Below are positions 44,198 to 52,189 of a stretch of 52,189 bases of DNA, one piece after another. The position numbers and the translations under genes are program-made. A model generated the notes under the pieces. It saw only the letters and a program-made list of their open reading frames with translations, was not told where the DNA came from and did no database searches. This stretch comes from a candidate division TA06 bacterium ADurb.Bin131. GTDB taxonomy: Bacteria; Ratteibacteria; UBA8468; B48-G9; DTJG01. The DNA lies in contig MWDQ01000027.1 of NCBI GenBank assembly GCA_002070645.1, forward strand, positions 1-52,189, read 5' to 3'. Position 1 is the stretch's first letter; each line of letters begins with the position of its first letter.

Positions 44198-45238
44198 ATG
44201 TTTGAAAGAATTTCAAAAGAAGATTTAAAAAATTGTCCTGAATTTCAGATGAAAAATTTCAGACCGGGTAAGAAATTTCTTGTTGCTATTGATACAGATG
44301 GTTGTGTAACCGATAATATGAATGGAAAACAGATGCTGGTTTTTCATCCTCAATACATGGAGTTTTACCAGTTATGGGATATTGAATCTTATTTTAGAGA
44401 GGTAGCCGAATACTATAGTTTATTTTCTATTCATAGGGGCTGTAATAGATTTACTGCTATTTACCTGACGTTGGAAACACTTCACAGACGGCAGGATGTT
44501 AAAAGTGCAGCAAGGCAGACGCATACAAAAATACCATCAATTGAACCTATTAACAAGTATATTGAGTTTTGTAATAACAAATCTCTTGGTTTAGGAAATT
44601 CATCTCTTGAGGTTTTTCTTGAAGAAAACCCGATGGATTTAAGGGTTTATAAACTTCTCGGATGGAGTGAAGCAGTAAATAGAAGTTTTCCATTTATTAG
44701 CATGAGGATTCCCCCTTTTGAGAATGTTAAAAAATGTCTTGAGATGATGTATAATGTGGCAGATATTATTGTTGTATCTCAAACACCATATGATGATCTT
44801 GTTGATTATTGGGAATTTCATGATTTGTTAAGATATGTAAGGATTATATGCGGTCAGGAAATGGGGAGTAAGTCGCATCATTTGAAAGTTATTAAAGAAA
44901 ACAGTGGATATTTAGATAACAATGTTTTAATGATTGGTGATAGCAGTGGTGACTTAAAAGCAATAAAAGAAAATAAAGGATGTTTTTATCCAATTTTTCC
45001 TGGGAAGGAAAATGATTCATGGCAAAGATTTCCTGGTGCATTTACGGCTTTTATCGAAGGCAATTATGCCACGCATATGGAAAAAAAATTAATAGATGAA
45101 TTTTCAAAAGTTTTGCTTACATCTCCGGCGTGGGAAAAACCAGATTATGATCATCTTCAGGCATACAAGGAAAAACAGGAGATAAGAAGGGCCCTTTACG
45201 AGAAATTAAACCCTGGGGGCAATCTTTTAATTGTTTAG
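44198..45238 (+). CDS. HAD-superfamily hydrolase-like protein with large insertion
   Basis: A 346-residue protein with HAD motifs: VAIDTDGCVTDN (Asp32 and Asp34, the nucleophile and acid positions), a motif II-like VVSQTPYDD, a basic GSKSHHLKVI for motif III and the acidic MIGDSSGDLKAIKEN for motif IV. A long insertion (about 45-200) between motifs I and II would form the cap that sets substrate choice. The likely reaction is dephosphorylation of a sugar or sugar acid. It ends 7 bases before the larA-like gene and opens the tight run HAD-larA-uxaE-tkt, so a sugar-acid phosphate is a reasonable but unproven substrate. Confidence 0.75.
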   Translation: MFERISKEDLKNCPEFQMKNFRPGKKFLVAIDTDGCVTDNMNGKQMLVFHPQYMEFYQLWDIESYFREVAEYYSLFSIHRGCNRFTAIYLTLETLHRRQDVKSAARQTHTKIPSIEPINKYIEFCNNKSLGLGNSSLEVFLEENPMDLRVYKLLGWSEAVNRSFPFISMRIPPFENVKKCLEMMYNVADIIVVSQTPYDDLVDYWEFHDLLRYVRIICGQEMGSKSHHLKVIKENSGYLDNNVLMIGDSSGDLKAIKENKGCFYPIFPGKENDSWQRFPGAFTAFIEGNYATHMEKKLIDEFSKVLLTSPAWEKPDYDHLQAYKEKQEIRRALYEKLNPGGNLLIV

Positions 45239-45245
45239 GAGAAAA

Positions 45246-46520
45246 ATGAAAAGTAAATCGGGTGATAATCCTTTTTCAGAACAAGAATTTGCATCTTTTC
45301 TTAAGGAAGTTTTGCGCTCTATTGATTTTGAAAATAAAAAAGTTCTTGCAATCATCCCTGATAGCACACGTTCAGGCCCAACTGGATGTCTTTTTAAGGC
45401 AATTCTTGAGTGTCTTTATGGCCTATCAAAGAAGATTGATTTTATGATTGCTCTTGGAACACATCCTGTTATGGATGAAAATTCTCTTGAAAGATTACTC
45501 GGTACAACGTATCTTAATCTTAGGGATAAGTATCCTAATACAGAAATCTACCAACATCACTGGGATGATGATAAGGAAATAATCAAAATAGGTACAATTA
45601 CTGCTGAAGAAATTTCTAAGATATCAGGTGGCCTTTTATATGAAGATATTTCTGTGACAATAAATCACAGGATATCTGAATATGATCATATTATTCTTGG
45701 AGGTCCTGTTTTTCCACACGAGGTTGTGGGTTTTTCAGGTGGCTATAAGTATCTTTTTCCTGGTGTATCAGGACCCCACTTTCTTAATAAGTTTCACTGG
45801 CTTGGTGCGTTGATAACAAATCCAAAGATTAATGGAGTAAAAAATACTCCTGTTAGAGATGCTATAAACAAAGCAGCCTCGTTTATCAACAAGCCAATTA
45901 CCCAGATATGTTATGTTGTAAAGGAGAAAAAGGTTTATGGCGTATTTGTAGGAGGCCAGGATGCGTGGTCTTCTGCAGCAGACCTATCGGCGCGACTGAA
46001 CATAAGATATGTTGATGAAGGTTATAAAACAGTTATTTCAATGGCGCCTCAAATGTATGATGATATATGGACTGCTGGAAAGTGTATGTATAAACTTGAA
46101 CCAGTGGTTGAAGATGGAGGAACCTTAATTATCTATGCTCCGCATATTACAGAGGTTTCTTATACACATGGAAAATACCTAAAGAAAATAGGATATCATA
46201 CTCGTGATTATTTTTTGAAACAATGGGAAATTTTTAAGGATTTTCCCGGAGGGGTTCTTGCACATTCAACTCATGTAAAGGGAATAGGGACATTTATTAA
46301 TGGGGTTGAAAAACCGAGAATTAATGTGTGCATTGCTACTGGTATAGACAAAGAAACCTGCAGGCAGATTAACCTCGGATATGTTGATCCGCGTTCAATA
46401 GATTTTTCATCATTCAATGATAAGAATTGTCTTGTTGTTAAGGATGCAGGTGAGATATTATTTAGATTAAAGAATGGTACTGTCCCAGATATTGATGCTC
46501 TTTATAGGGAATCAAAATGA
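45246..46520 (+). CDS. LarA-family nickel-pincer racemase/epimerase
   Basis: A 424-residue LarA superfamily protein. Key residues match Lactiplantibacillus LarA: DSTR (Asp39, Arg42; Asp72/Arg75 in LarA), ALGTHP with His73, and PHEVVGFSGGYKYLFPG with His158 and Lys168, then His184. The spacings His-10-Lys and His-26-His equal those of LarA His174/Lys184/His200, which bind or act with the nickel pincer nucleotide. Family members racemise lactate and malate and epimerise gluconate at C2. The ATG at 45246 has AGGAG; a TTG at 45231 is unlikely. The cofactor makers LarB/LarC/LarE are not in the window. The neighbours suggest a sugar acid as substrate. Confidence 0.87.
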   Translation: MKSKSGDNPFSEQEFASFLKEVLRSIDFENKKVLAIIPDSTRSGPTGCLFKAILECLYGLSKKIDFMIALGTHPVMDENSLERLLGTTYLNLRDKYPNTEIYQHHWDDDKEIIKIGTITAEEISKISGGLLYEDISVTINHRISEYDHIILGGPVFPHEVVGFSGGYKYLFPGVSGPHFLNKFHWLGALITNPKINGVKNTPVRDAINKAASFINKPITQICYVVKEKKVYGVFVGGQDAWSSAADLSARLNIRYVDEGYKTVISMAPQMYDDIWTAGKCMYKLEPVVEDGGTLIIYAPHITEVSYTHGKYLKKIGYHTRDYFLKQWEIFKDFPGGVLAHSTHVKGIGTFINGVEKPRINVCIATGIDKETCRQINLGYVDPRSIDFSSFNDKNCLVVKDAGEILFRLKNGTVPDIDALYRESK

Positions 46521-47884
46521 ACCAATTTTTTTCATCACGTTATCCAGAATTCAGATTTATTAGTACATCATTAAGAAAATGTGGAGACGATTATTATTTT
46601 GCAGCAGAAAGAAAAGGGAATTTCTATCTTGTAATAGGTGAAAAATCATTTCGTTTTATTGAAGAAAAAGATGCGCCATCAGTACTTAAAAAAACATTTC
46701 CTTTTCTCAATCCAGTAAGCGCTGGCAGTAAAAATTCTTTTGGTTTTGGTGATAGAACTGGACTGGCAACACCTGGTCATATCAGGGCTGTAAAGGGTAG
46801 TGGATTTTTTCCTGTATTTGCCCAGCAGTCAGCCAGGGAACTCGAGAGAACAGGCAGAAGTTTTTCTGATGTTATTAATGATGTAATATTATGGAGTTTT
46901 ATTGATGGTTGGTCAGAAGGGTTCGGCGCTGATGCAGATCATGCAAAAACTATTGATGTTATACAGAAAGCAATTTCTGCTGGATATACATATTTTACAA
47001 TTGATCCTTCAGATAAAATAAAAAAGCTAGAAAATTTTTCTGTTCAGAATATCAGAAATCTTGAACTATATCTTAAAAATTATAGTGGGAAAAATCTTAA
47101 TATAGAAGATTCCTCATTTGTTTTTAATGATGACAATACAACGGTACTTTCTTTTTTATATGGAGATGCCCTTGATTTTATTGAAGAATGCTACAGGTTT
47201 ATTTCTGAAAGAATGACGGATTTTGATTTTGAGGTTTCTGTTGATGAAACGGGAATTCCCACAAGTCCGCTGGCGCATATTTTTATTGTTATGGAGTTGC
47301 AGAGAAGAAAGATTAATTTTAACAGCATTGCTCTACGCTTTCCGGGAAGATTTGAAAAAGGGATTGATTACATTGGAGATATCAATGTATTTTCAAAAGA
47401 ATTAGAAGTTCATAATAGGATAAGGAATTACCTTGGACCTTATAAGATTTCGCTCCATTCGGGTAGTGATAAATTTTCAGTGTATTCGCCATTCAAGAAG
47501 ATTGTTGGTGAGATGTTTCATATCAAAACATCAGGGACTTCATGGATTCAGGCAATGAAAACTATTGCTGCAATTGACAGAGAATTTTTTGTTGAGTGTA
47601 TAGATGAGTTTATCAGACAATTCGAGAAAAATTCTGTTTCATATGAAATCTCGGCCGATATATCAAGGATAAATATGAATGAAATAAAAACAGGTAATAT
47701 AGATGAATTGTTTTCAGACAGGAATCTAAGGCAACTTATACACATAAGTTATGGAACTGTTCTGGGTTGTGACACAAAAAATAAATTGCGAAATAACTTC
47801 TACGATATTATCAGAAAAAATCTGGATATGTATGTTCAATTTGTTGAAGAGCATCTTAAAAAACACATTAAACTTTTATCTTGA
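46517..47884 (+). CDS. Tagaturonate/fructuronate epimerase UxaE-like
   Basis: A 455-residue protein of the UxaE family, first described in Thermotoga as the epimerase joining the galacturonate branch (tagaturonate) to the glucuronate branch (fructuronate). Supporting motifs: FGFGDRTGLATPGHIRAVK, PVFAQQSARELERTGRSFSD, SEGFGADADHAKTID with likely metal-binding Asp/His, and YTYFTIDPSDKI; later VDETGIPTSP and FHIKTSGTSW. It overlaps the larA-like gene by 4 bases (ATGA) and ends 11 bases before transketolase. Its presence strongly suggests hexuronate catabolism, but uxaC, uxuA and kdg genes are not in the window. Confidence 0.83.
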   Translation: MNQFFSSRYPEFRFISTSLRKCGDDYYFAAERKGNFYLVIGEKSFRFIEEKDAPSVLKKTFPFLNPVSAGSKNSFGFGDRTGLATPGHIRAVKGSGFFPVFAQQSARELERTGRSFSDVINDVILWSFIDGWSEGFGADADHAKTIDVIQKAISAGYTYFTIDPSDKIKKLENFSVQNIRNLELYLKNYSGKNLNIEDSSFVFNDDNTTVLSFLYGDALDFIEECYRFISERMTDFDFEVSVDETGIPTSPLAHIFIVMELQRRKINFNSIALRFPGRFEKGIDYIGDINVFSKELEVHNRIRNYLGPYKISLHSGSDKFSVYSPFKKIVGEMFHIKTSGTSWIQAMKTIAAIDREFFVECIDEFIRQFEKNSVSYEISADISRINMNEIKTGNIDELFSDRNLRQLIHISYGTVLGCDTKNKLRNNFYDIIRKNLDMYVQFVEEHLKKHIKLLS

Positions 47885-47895
47885 AAGGAGAAGAG

Positions 47896-49821
47896 ATGAA
47901 TAAAAAAAGATTTCCTTATGATACACTTACTGAACAGGAAATTAAAAATTTACAGGAATTCAGCCGTCTATGCAGAAGAGATGTTCTTACAATGACAACC
48001 CTTGCAAAGTCAGGACATCCGGGTGGTTCTATGTCTGCAATGGATATATATAATGTTATATTTCATTATGCAGCGGTAAGCCCTGATGCAGTGGATGATC
48101 CTGAAAGGGATAAGATTATCATAAGTTTTGGACATACCTCTCCTGGTGTTTATTCTGTTCTCGGTCGACTTGGATTTTTTGATATTGATAGTGCAATCGC
48201 TTCATTCAGACAGGCAGGAAGCATATTTGAGGGACATATAGTTAGAAAGGTTCCTGGTATTGAATGGGGTACAGGGAATCTTGGGCAGGGACTTTCTGCA
48301 GGATGTGGATATGCACTTTTTGATAAAAAGATGAACAGGGACAGTTTTACTTTTGTGTTAATGAGTGATGGAGAGCAAACAAAAGGTCAGATTGGTGAGG
48401 CAAGGAGGTTTGCTGCAAAATATGACCTTAATAGGTTAAGGGTTATTATTGATTACAATAAAATTCAGATAAGTGGTTGTATCTTTGATATAATGCCTAT
48501 GAATATCAAGGAAAATTATCTTGCTGATGGCTGGGATGTTTTTGAGGTAGATGGGCACGATATTTCAGCATTGTACTCAGTTGTAAAAAAAAGTTTAGAT
48601 ATAAAAAAACCGGTTTGTATAATTGCGAATACTGTTATTGGCAAGGGTGTTTCATTTATGGAAAACAAATGTGCCTACCATGGGAAAACCCTTGGAGAAG
48701 AAGAATACCTGAAAGCAGTTGAGGAACTTGGATTACAGGGAGAACTTGAAAAATATAGGGAAATCAGAAGAAAGAGAAACTATTCATTTCCAAAAAGAAA
48801 TCTTGATATAACTTTTTCTATAAATGAAGGTCTGCCGAGAACCTATGAACCAGGGACCAAAATTGACAATCGTACTGCCTTTGGAAATTCTCTTTTAGAT
48901 CTTGGAAATGTAAATAAAGAAAACAAGAAAAATCCAATAATTGTTTTTGATTGCGATCTTGCAAGTTCTGTGAAAACCGATCAGTTTGCAAAACACTTTC
49001 CCGAGAATTTTATCCAGTGTGGCGTTCAAGAACATCATACTGCGACTGTTTCAGGTGCTGCTTCTGTTGGAGGCGCAGTATGTTTCTTTGCTGATTTTGG
49101 TGTTTTTGGGGTTGATGAAACATTTAATCAACACAGGTTAAATGACCAGAATTATACAAACCTTAAGGTTATATGCACACACCTTGGGCTTGATGTTGGA
49201 GAAGATGGAAAAACCCATCAGTGTATTGATTACATAGGCCTTTTTAGAAATATCTTTGGGATGCGTCTTATAGTTCCTGCAGATGCAAATCAAACAGACA
49301 GGGTTATAAGATATGTTGCATCTCATTCGGGAAATTATTTTGTTGGAATGGGTCGTTCAAATACGCCTGTAATAGTAAAAAAAGATGGAAGTCCATTTTT
49401 CTCTGATGGATATAAATTTGAGTATGGAAAGGCGGATATATTGAGATATGGTGAGGATGTAGCCATCTATACAATGGGTGCTCTTGTTCCGAGGGCTATT
49501 ACAATTTCTGATGATCTTGAAAAAGAGGGGATAGGGGTTGCTGTTATAAATTGCGCATGTCCTGTTGTTATTGACGAAGAATCCATCAATTATGGATTGA
49601 AAACAAGATTTGTTATTTCCTATGAAGACCACGTAGCGGATTCTGGTCTTGGTATGACCATTGCCAGTATTATTGCTGAAAGGCAGGAGAAAATAAAATT
49701 TTATAGATTTGGTATTCATAGATATGGTAGTTCAGGTACTCCAGATGAACTTTATGCTGAACATAACCTTGATCCTGAAAGTATAAAAAGATTTATAAGA
49801 GAATCAATTGGCAGATTATGA
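47896..49821 (+). CDS. tkt: Transketolase
   Basis: A 641-residue TPP enzyme moving two-carbon units between sugar phosphates. The pyrophosphate domain has KSGHPGGSMSAMDIYN, EWGTGNLGQGLSAG and the metal/TPP motif MSDGEQTKGQ with IDYNKIQISG. The pyrimidine domain has IQCGVQEHHTATVSGAASVG with the catalytic Glu, then FADFGVFG; a C-terminal transferase domain follows. I take the ATG at 47896 with AAAGGAG; a TTG at 47881 is the longer alternative. It is coupled to uxaE and fits with Gnd upstream in a pentose-phosphate module. Confidence 0.93.
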   Translation: MNKKRFPYDTLTEQEIKNLQEFSRLCRRDVLTMTTLAKSGHPGGSMSAMDIYNVIFHYAAVSPDAVDDPERDKIIISFGHTSPGVYSVLGRLGFFDIDSAIASFRQAGSIFEGHIVRKVPGIEWGTGNLGQGLSAGCGYALFDKKMNRDSFTFVLMSDGEQTKGQIGEARRFAAKYDLNRLRVIIDYNKIQISGCIFDIMPMNIKENYLADGWDVFEVDGHDISALYSVVKKSLDIKKPVCIIANTVIGKGVSFMENKCAYHGKTLGEEEYLKAVEELGLQGELEKYREIRRKRNYSFPKRNLDITFSINEGLPRTYEPGTKIDNRTAFGNSLLDLGNVNKENKKNPIIVFDCDLASSVKTDQFAKHFPENFIQCGVQEHHTATVSGAASVGGAVCFFADFGVFGVDETFNQHRLNDQNYTNLKVICTHLGLDVGEDGKTHQCIDYIGLFRNIFGMRLIVPADANQTDRVIRYVASHSGNYFVGMGRSNTPVIVKKDGSPFFSDGYKFEYGKADILRYGEDVAIYTMGALVPRAITISDDLEKEGIGVAVINCACPVVIDEESINYGLKTRFVISYEDHVADSGLGMTIASIIAERQEKIKFYRFGIHRYGSSGTPDELYAEHNLDPESIKRFIRESIGRL

Positions 49822-49835
49822 AAAGTAACCTGTTC

Positions 49836-49864
49836 TTGACGGAATGGAATCTGCAGATTAGAAT
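49836..49864 (+). promoter_or_regulatory. Promoter of the secreted 301-residue protein gene
   Basis: TTGACG at 49836-49841 and TAGAAT at 49859-49864, 17 bases apart, each match the consensus at 5 of 6 positions. The start would be near 49871, about 30 bases before the ATG, which has a strong AAGGAGG site. Confidence 0.7.
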
Positions 49865-49902
49865 ATGCTTTATAGAGATCAAGCGTAAAAAAGGAGGGTA
49901 TT

Positions 49903-50808
49903 ATGAAGAAAATAGTGTTGATAAGTGGAATGATTTTTTGTTTAGTTGGTTCATTTGCTGGAGCGCAGGAAAAGATATATAAAACCAGTGAAGTTGTTGA
50001 TAATCTTGGCGCAAGAATTTCGCAACTTCCTGACGGCCAAGTCATAAAAAATATTTCTGGCTCAATAGAATTTACAGTAAAATTGAACCAGGCCGACTAT
50101 AATAATCTTAATCCTTTCGTTAGAAAACTTACGGGTAAAGGTCTTTCTAATCCTGTTGCATTTAAGGGAAACTTTGCGTGTGTATTACAGATACCCGGCG
50201 GTAAGGTAGAAAAATTTATGCTTTCTGGAAAATCGGATTATGGTTCAATTTATGTTTATAGAAATCTCGATAATTTTTTATGTCTTCTTCCTGATATTGG
50301 GGTTCAGATTGAGGATAGGATATCAGAAATAGAGAAACTTTCTGGAAAAGATTTAGGATCCAAGGCTATGTCAGATGTTAGCGGGCTTATGGTTTCAAGT
50401 GGTTTAAAAACATTATTCAATATGGGTAAAATCTGGCTTTATGATGCTGAACTTTCAACCATCGAAAATTCAGGAAAGAAATTGGTTAAACTGGTAAAAA
50501 CCGATAATGGTAAAAATATTGAGTTTATTATTGATCCATCAACATCTCTTTTTACAGAGATTTTATTTAAGGATGGTAAATCAACTATTTCTATGAAATT
50601 TGGTACTCCTGAAAATATTGAAAAGGTTGCGCTTACTGATTATATGCCAAAATCAATTATTCTCAATACCGTTGATAAGGAAAATGTAATAAAAATTGAA
50701 CTTGGTACACTTACTTATAATACTATACCGGATGATACCTTTTATCTGAAAAAAATGAAACTTTCTGAGTTTGTTTCCGCAATGGCAATTAAACTTATGA
50801 ATCCTTAA
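49903..50808 (+). CDS. Exported LolA/outer-membrane-lipoprotein-sorting-like protein
   Basis: A 301-residue exported protein (signal MKKIVLISGMIFCLVGSFAG, cleavage after AGA or AQ near 23). The mature part is beta-rich: ISGSIEFTVKLNQ, FKGNFACVLQIPGGKVEKFM, VKLVKTDNGKNIEFIIDPST, SLFTEILFKDGKSTISMKFG. This succession of strands, with a paired fold of the DNGK...FIIDPSTSLFTEI type, resembles LolA/LolB-fold proteins that carry lipoproteins, but the match is by pattern only. It has its own promoter and is monocistronic, converging on the small minus-strand gene. Function uncertain. Confidence 0.55.
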   Translation: MKKIVLISGMIFCLVGSFAGAQEKIYKTSEVVDNLGARISQLPDGQVIKNISGSIEFTVKLNQADYNNLNPFVRKLTGKGLSNPVAFKGNFACVLQIPGGKVEKFMLSGKSDYGSIYVYRNLDNFLCLLPDIGVQIEDRISEIEKLSGKDLGSKAMSDVSGLMVSSGLKTLFNMGKIWLYDAELSTIENSGKKLVKLVKTDNGKNIEFIIDPSTSLFTEILFKDGKSTISMKFGTPENIEKVALTDYMPKSIILNTVDKENVIKIELGTLTYNTIPDDTFYLKKMKLSEFVSAMAIKLMNP

Positions 50809-50857
50809 ATATGGGTGATCAACAACAAAGGCCATATGGATATCCAGTATTTATAAA

Positions 50858-50962
50858 TTAAATCACTATTATCTTCGGTTTCCATCTGTCGTATAGATAT
50901 ATTGCACCCGAAAGTACTAACTTCTTTTCAATCCCCTGAATTTTTAATTTCTTTTCAGGCAT
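50858..50962 (-). CDS. Small ORF coupled to the upstream unknown gene
   Basis: A 34-residue frame starting with ATG at 50962, sharing one base with the stop codon of the upstream gene (TAATG), the classic coupling arrangement. The peptide is basic (MPEKKLKIQGIEKKLVLSGA at the start, ending RWKPKIIVI), with no signal or membrane segment. It could be a real small protein or a remnant of a longer gene. No homologue is recognised. The remaining 49 bases to the convergent plus-strand gene hold nothing clear. Confidence 0.4.
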   Translation of the reverse strand: MPEKKLKIQGIEKKLVLSGAIYLYDRWKPKIIVI

Positions 50963-51601
50963 TAGAACAGGCTCATAGATTGAGTTATTTTTTCCCTGAT
51001 AGTTGATATTAAAGGGCTCTGTAAAAATTCTACAGGTAAATCATTTCTTGAATAATGTATCTGAAAATTCAGTAAAACTTTATCAACCTCTTCTGATAGT
51101 TTTGTATCCTTTCTTACAGTATTCAACATCTCTATGATTGATAATGATTGCTGATTCATTTTCTCGTATATCTCATCTCTGTTCTTTATTTCTTCTACCT
51201 TCGAGAAAAATCCACTCCATAAATCCCAGAGAAACTGAACAATAATCTTTTTCTCTTCAGAAGAATTTGTAGGATCATTTAAGAATTTTATCCCCTCATT
51301 TATTATATCTTTCTGTTGTTCTAAGTTTATTCCATACTTACCTTCCTTCTCTTTTATATAGATATTTATACCTTCTTCGATACTTCTTTTAAGTACATCT
51401 CCCATATGATGTTGATATTTATTGAAATAGAGATAAACCTTTAAAAAAGTTTTAGGATTAGTTCTCATATCCGTAAAACCTTTGGCAAAAACCCATCCAG
51501 CGGATTCTGTGTCAACTTTGTCTATCTCGAGTGCCAAAAGAAATATTTTCTCTTTTTGAGGAACAATCTTCTCCCAAAATTCCTTTTCTTATTTCACTCA
51601 T
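50962..51601 (-). pseudogene. Unknown helical protein gene with apparent frameshift near its start
   Basis: The main frame (51588-50962) is open and encodes an alpha-helical, charged protein: FLLALEIDKVDTESAGWVFA, LKRSIEEGINIYIKEKEGK, LWDLWSGFFSKVEEIKNRDE. It has no good start; the only one is TTG at 51537 without a ribosome site, and the frame continues upstream of it (EKEFWEKIVPQKEKI). A proper start, ATG at 51601 behind AAAAGGAATGAAA, lies in another frame (MSEIRKGIL). Removing one A from the AAAA run at 51583-51588 would join them as MSEIRKEFWEKIVPQ, about 212 residues. So this is a recent frameshift, a sequencing error or programmed slippage. Family not recognised. Confidence 0.6.
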
Positions 51602-51659
51602 TTTCATTCCTTTTTTTAGTCACAACAAATACAATCAATCATTAAAAGGGTACTTCTGT

Positions 51660-52189
51660 TTATCTAATTGCCTCTATACCTAATATTTTTATATTTTTAT
51701 TTCCTTTTTCTCCAATTAGTTGAAAACATACAAAAATTTTATTATTGTAATATCTAAAGATTAATTTATTCGGTAACAGTTTTTTTTCTACAATTTCTAA
51801 ATAACCTTGCTGATTACCTCTCTCATCAAACTCATAGAAGACAATACTATCTATTTTGGTATATCCAGCTGCAATAAAATGATTATTATTTAAAGGTTGA
51901 ATCATAAATGATATTGCAAAGCTATCTCTTGTGAGGAGATGCTTTTCCCATAGTTCGGTTAGGTTTTCTCCTAAAGATTTTAAAGATAAATTCTCGGTTA
52001 TGAACTCATTGGTTCTATCATATAAAATAATGTATTGTTTAGAAGATAAACAACAAATTTTAGGGGCTCTACCTGGAAATATTTTCTCGCTGATAATATT
52101 GCCTTCAAAATCACAAAGTAAAAAATTCGATGTAATGATGATACCGGTAAATTGTATTGATGAACCAGCAAGAAAAATTTTTACAACTG
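51660..52189 (-). CDS. Beta-rich protein of unknown function, 5' end beyond window
   Basis: The frame is open on the minus strand from the stop at 51660 right to the window end, so the gene is cut and at least 175 codons lie here; the ATG at 51905 is internal. Repeated strand-turn patterns suggest a beta-propeller-like fold: IFLAGSSIQFTGIIITSNFL, LCDFEGNIISEKIFPG, FMIQPLNNNHFIAAGY, TKIDSIVFYEFDERGNQQGY, KIFVCFQLIGEKGNKNIKIL. Each block pairs 'value retrieved' strands with a DxxGN-like turn, as in propellers that scan or bind. It leads a short minus-strand operon with the next two unknown genes. Confidence 0.6.
   Translation of the reverse strand, partial: VVKIFLAGSSIQFTGIIITSNFLLCDFEGNIISEKIFPGRAPKICCLSSKQYIILYDRTNEFITENLSLKSLGENLTELWEKHLLTRDSFAISFMIQPLNNNHFIAAGYTKIDSIVFYEFDERGNQQGYLEIVEKKLLPNKLIFRYYNNKIFVCFQLIGEKGNKNIKILGIEAIR

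Noticed and set aside
50812..50862. A 16-codon plus-strand ORF after the secreted protein gene
   Set aside because: Too short, without a ribosome site, and overlaps the convergent region.
51535..51537. TTG as the start of the right-edge helical protein
   Set aside because: No ribosome site, and the open frame continues upstream with plausible protein sequence; a frameshift from the ATG at 51601 explains it better.

Overview
The window is AT-rich, gene-dense DNA from a diderm (LPS-making) bacterium. Evidence for an outer membrane: BamA, a Skp/OmpH chaperone, LpxD, an LpxC-FabZ fusion, LpxA and a LolC/LolD pair. The same stretch carries McsA-McsB-ClpC, which is better known from Gram-positives, and a MetF/MetV/RnfC-type methylene-tetrahydrofolate reductase typical of acetogens. 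This mix, with DUF4838 and xylose-isomerase-fold enzymes, fits an uncultured anaerobe of the Omnitrophota/Ratteibacteria or wider PVC type. That placement is inference; there is no rRNA here to test it.

Layout. 1-305: two copies of a hairpin-rich repeat, the second running into the 3' end of a GT39-like glycosyltransferase gene. 257-2811 (minus): glycosyltransferase and sugar-nucleotide epimerase. 3131-7971 (plus): secreted DUF4838 hydrolase, URO-D-family protein, secreted protein with a pseudopilin-like tail. 8058-12402 (plus): MetV-RnfC fusion, second MetV, MetF and a formate/nitrite channel, i.e. the methyl branch of the Wood-Ljungdahl pathway with formate transport. 12563-12635: tRNA-Glu(CTC). 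12678-13718: PHP-family protein. 13737-21464 (minus): six genes (two sugar isomerase-like proteins, orphan 2-oxoacid oxidoreductase gamma subunit, RtcB, FlgD-Ig/propeller protein, secreted GH-like protein). 21571-24318: lolC-lolD-ilvE, followed by a terminator. 24626-34685: mcsA-mcsB-clpC-bamA-skp-lpxD-lpxC/fabZ-lpxA, a protein-quality-control plus envelope-biogenesis cluster with many gene overlaps. 34699-40861: nitroreductase, gap-pgk-tpi-secG, peptide-binding protein and DUF2344 protein. 40935-49821: sugar-acid/pentose-phosphate cluster (IolB-like, UxuB-type SDR, Gnd, HAD, LarA-like racemase, UxaE-like epimerase, transketolase). 49903-50808: secreted LolA-like protein. 50858-52189 (minus): three unrecognised genes, one apparently frameshifted and one cut by the window edge.

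Most interesting points: (1) the sugar-acid cluster, where a LarA-family nickel-pincer protein sits between hexuronate enzymes and pentose-phosphate enzymes and could link mannonate to gluconate, and where the Gnd has lost a conserved substrate lysine; (2) the MetV-RnfC fusion, which suggests an NADH-linked MTHFR; (3) a repeated AAACCTAAA-type inverted motif placed at two promoters like an operator; (4) the hairpin repeat at the left edge; (5) the unknown, frameshifted operon at the right edge. No CRISPR array, phage, transposase or obvious defence island was seen.
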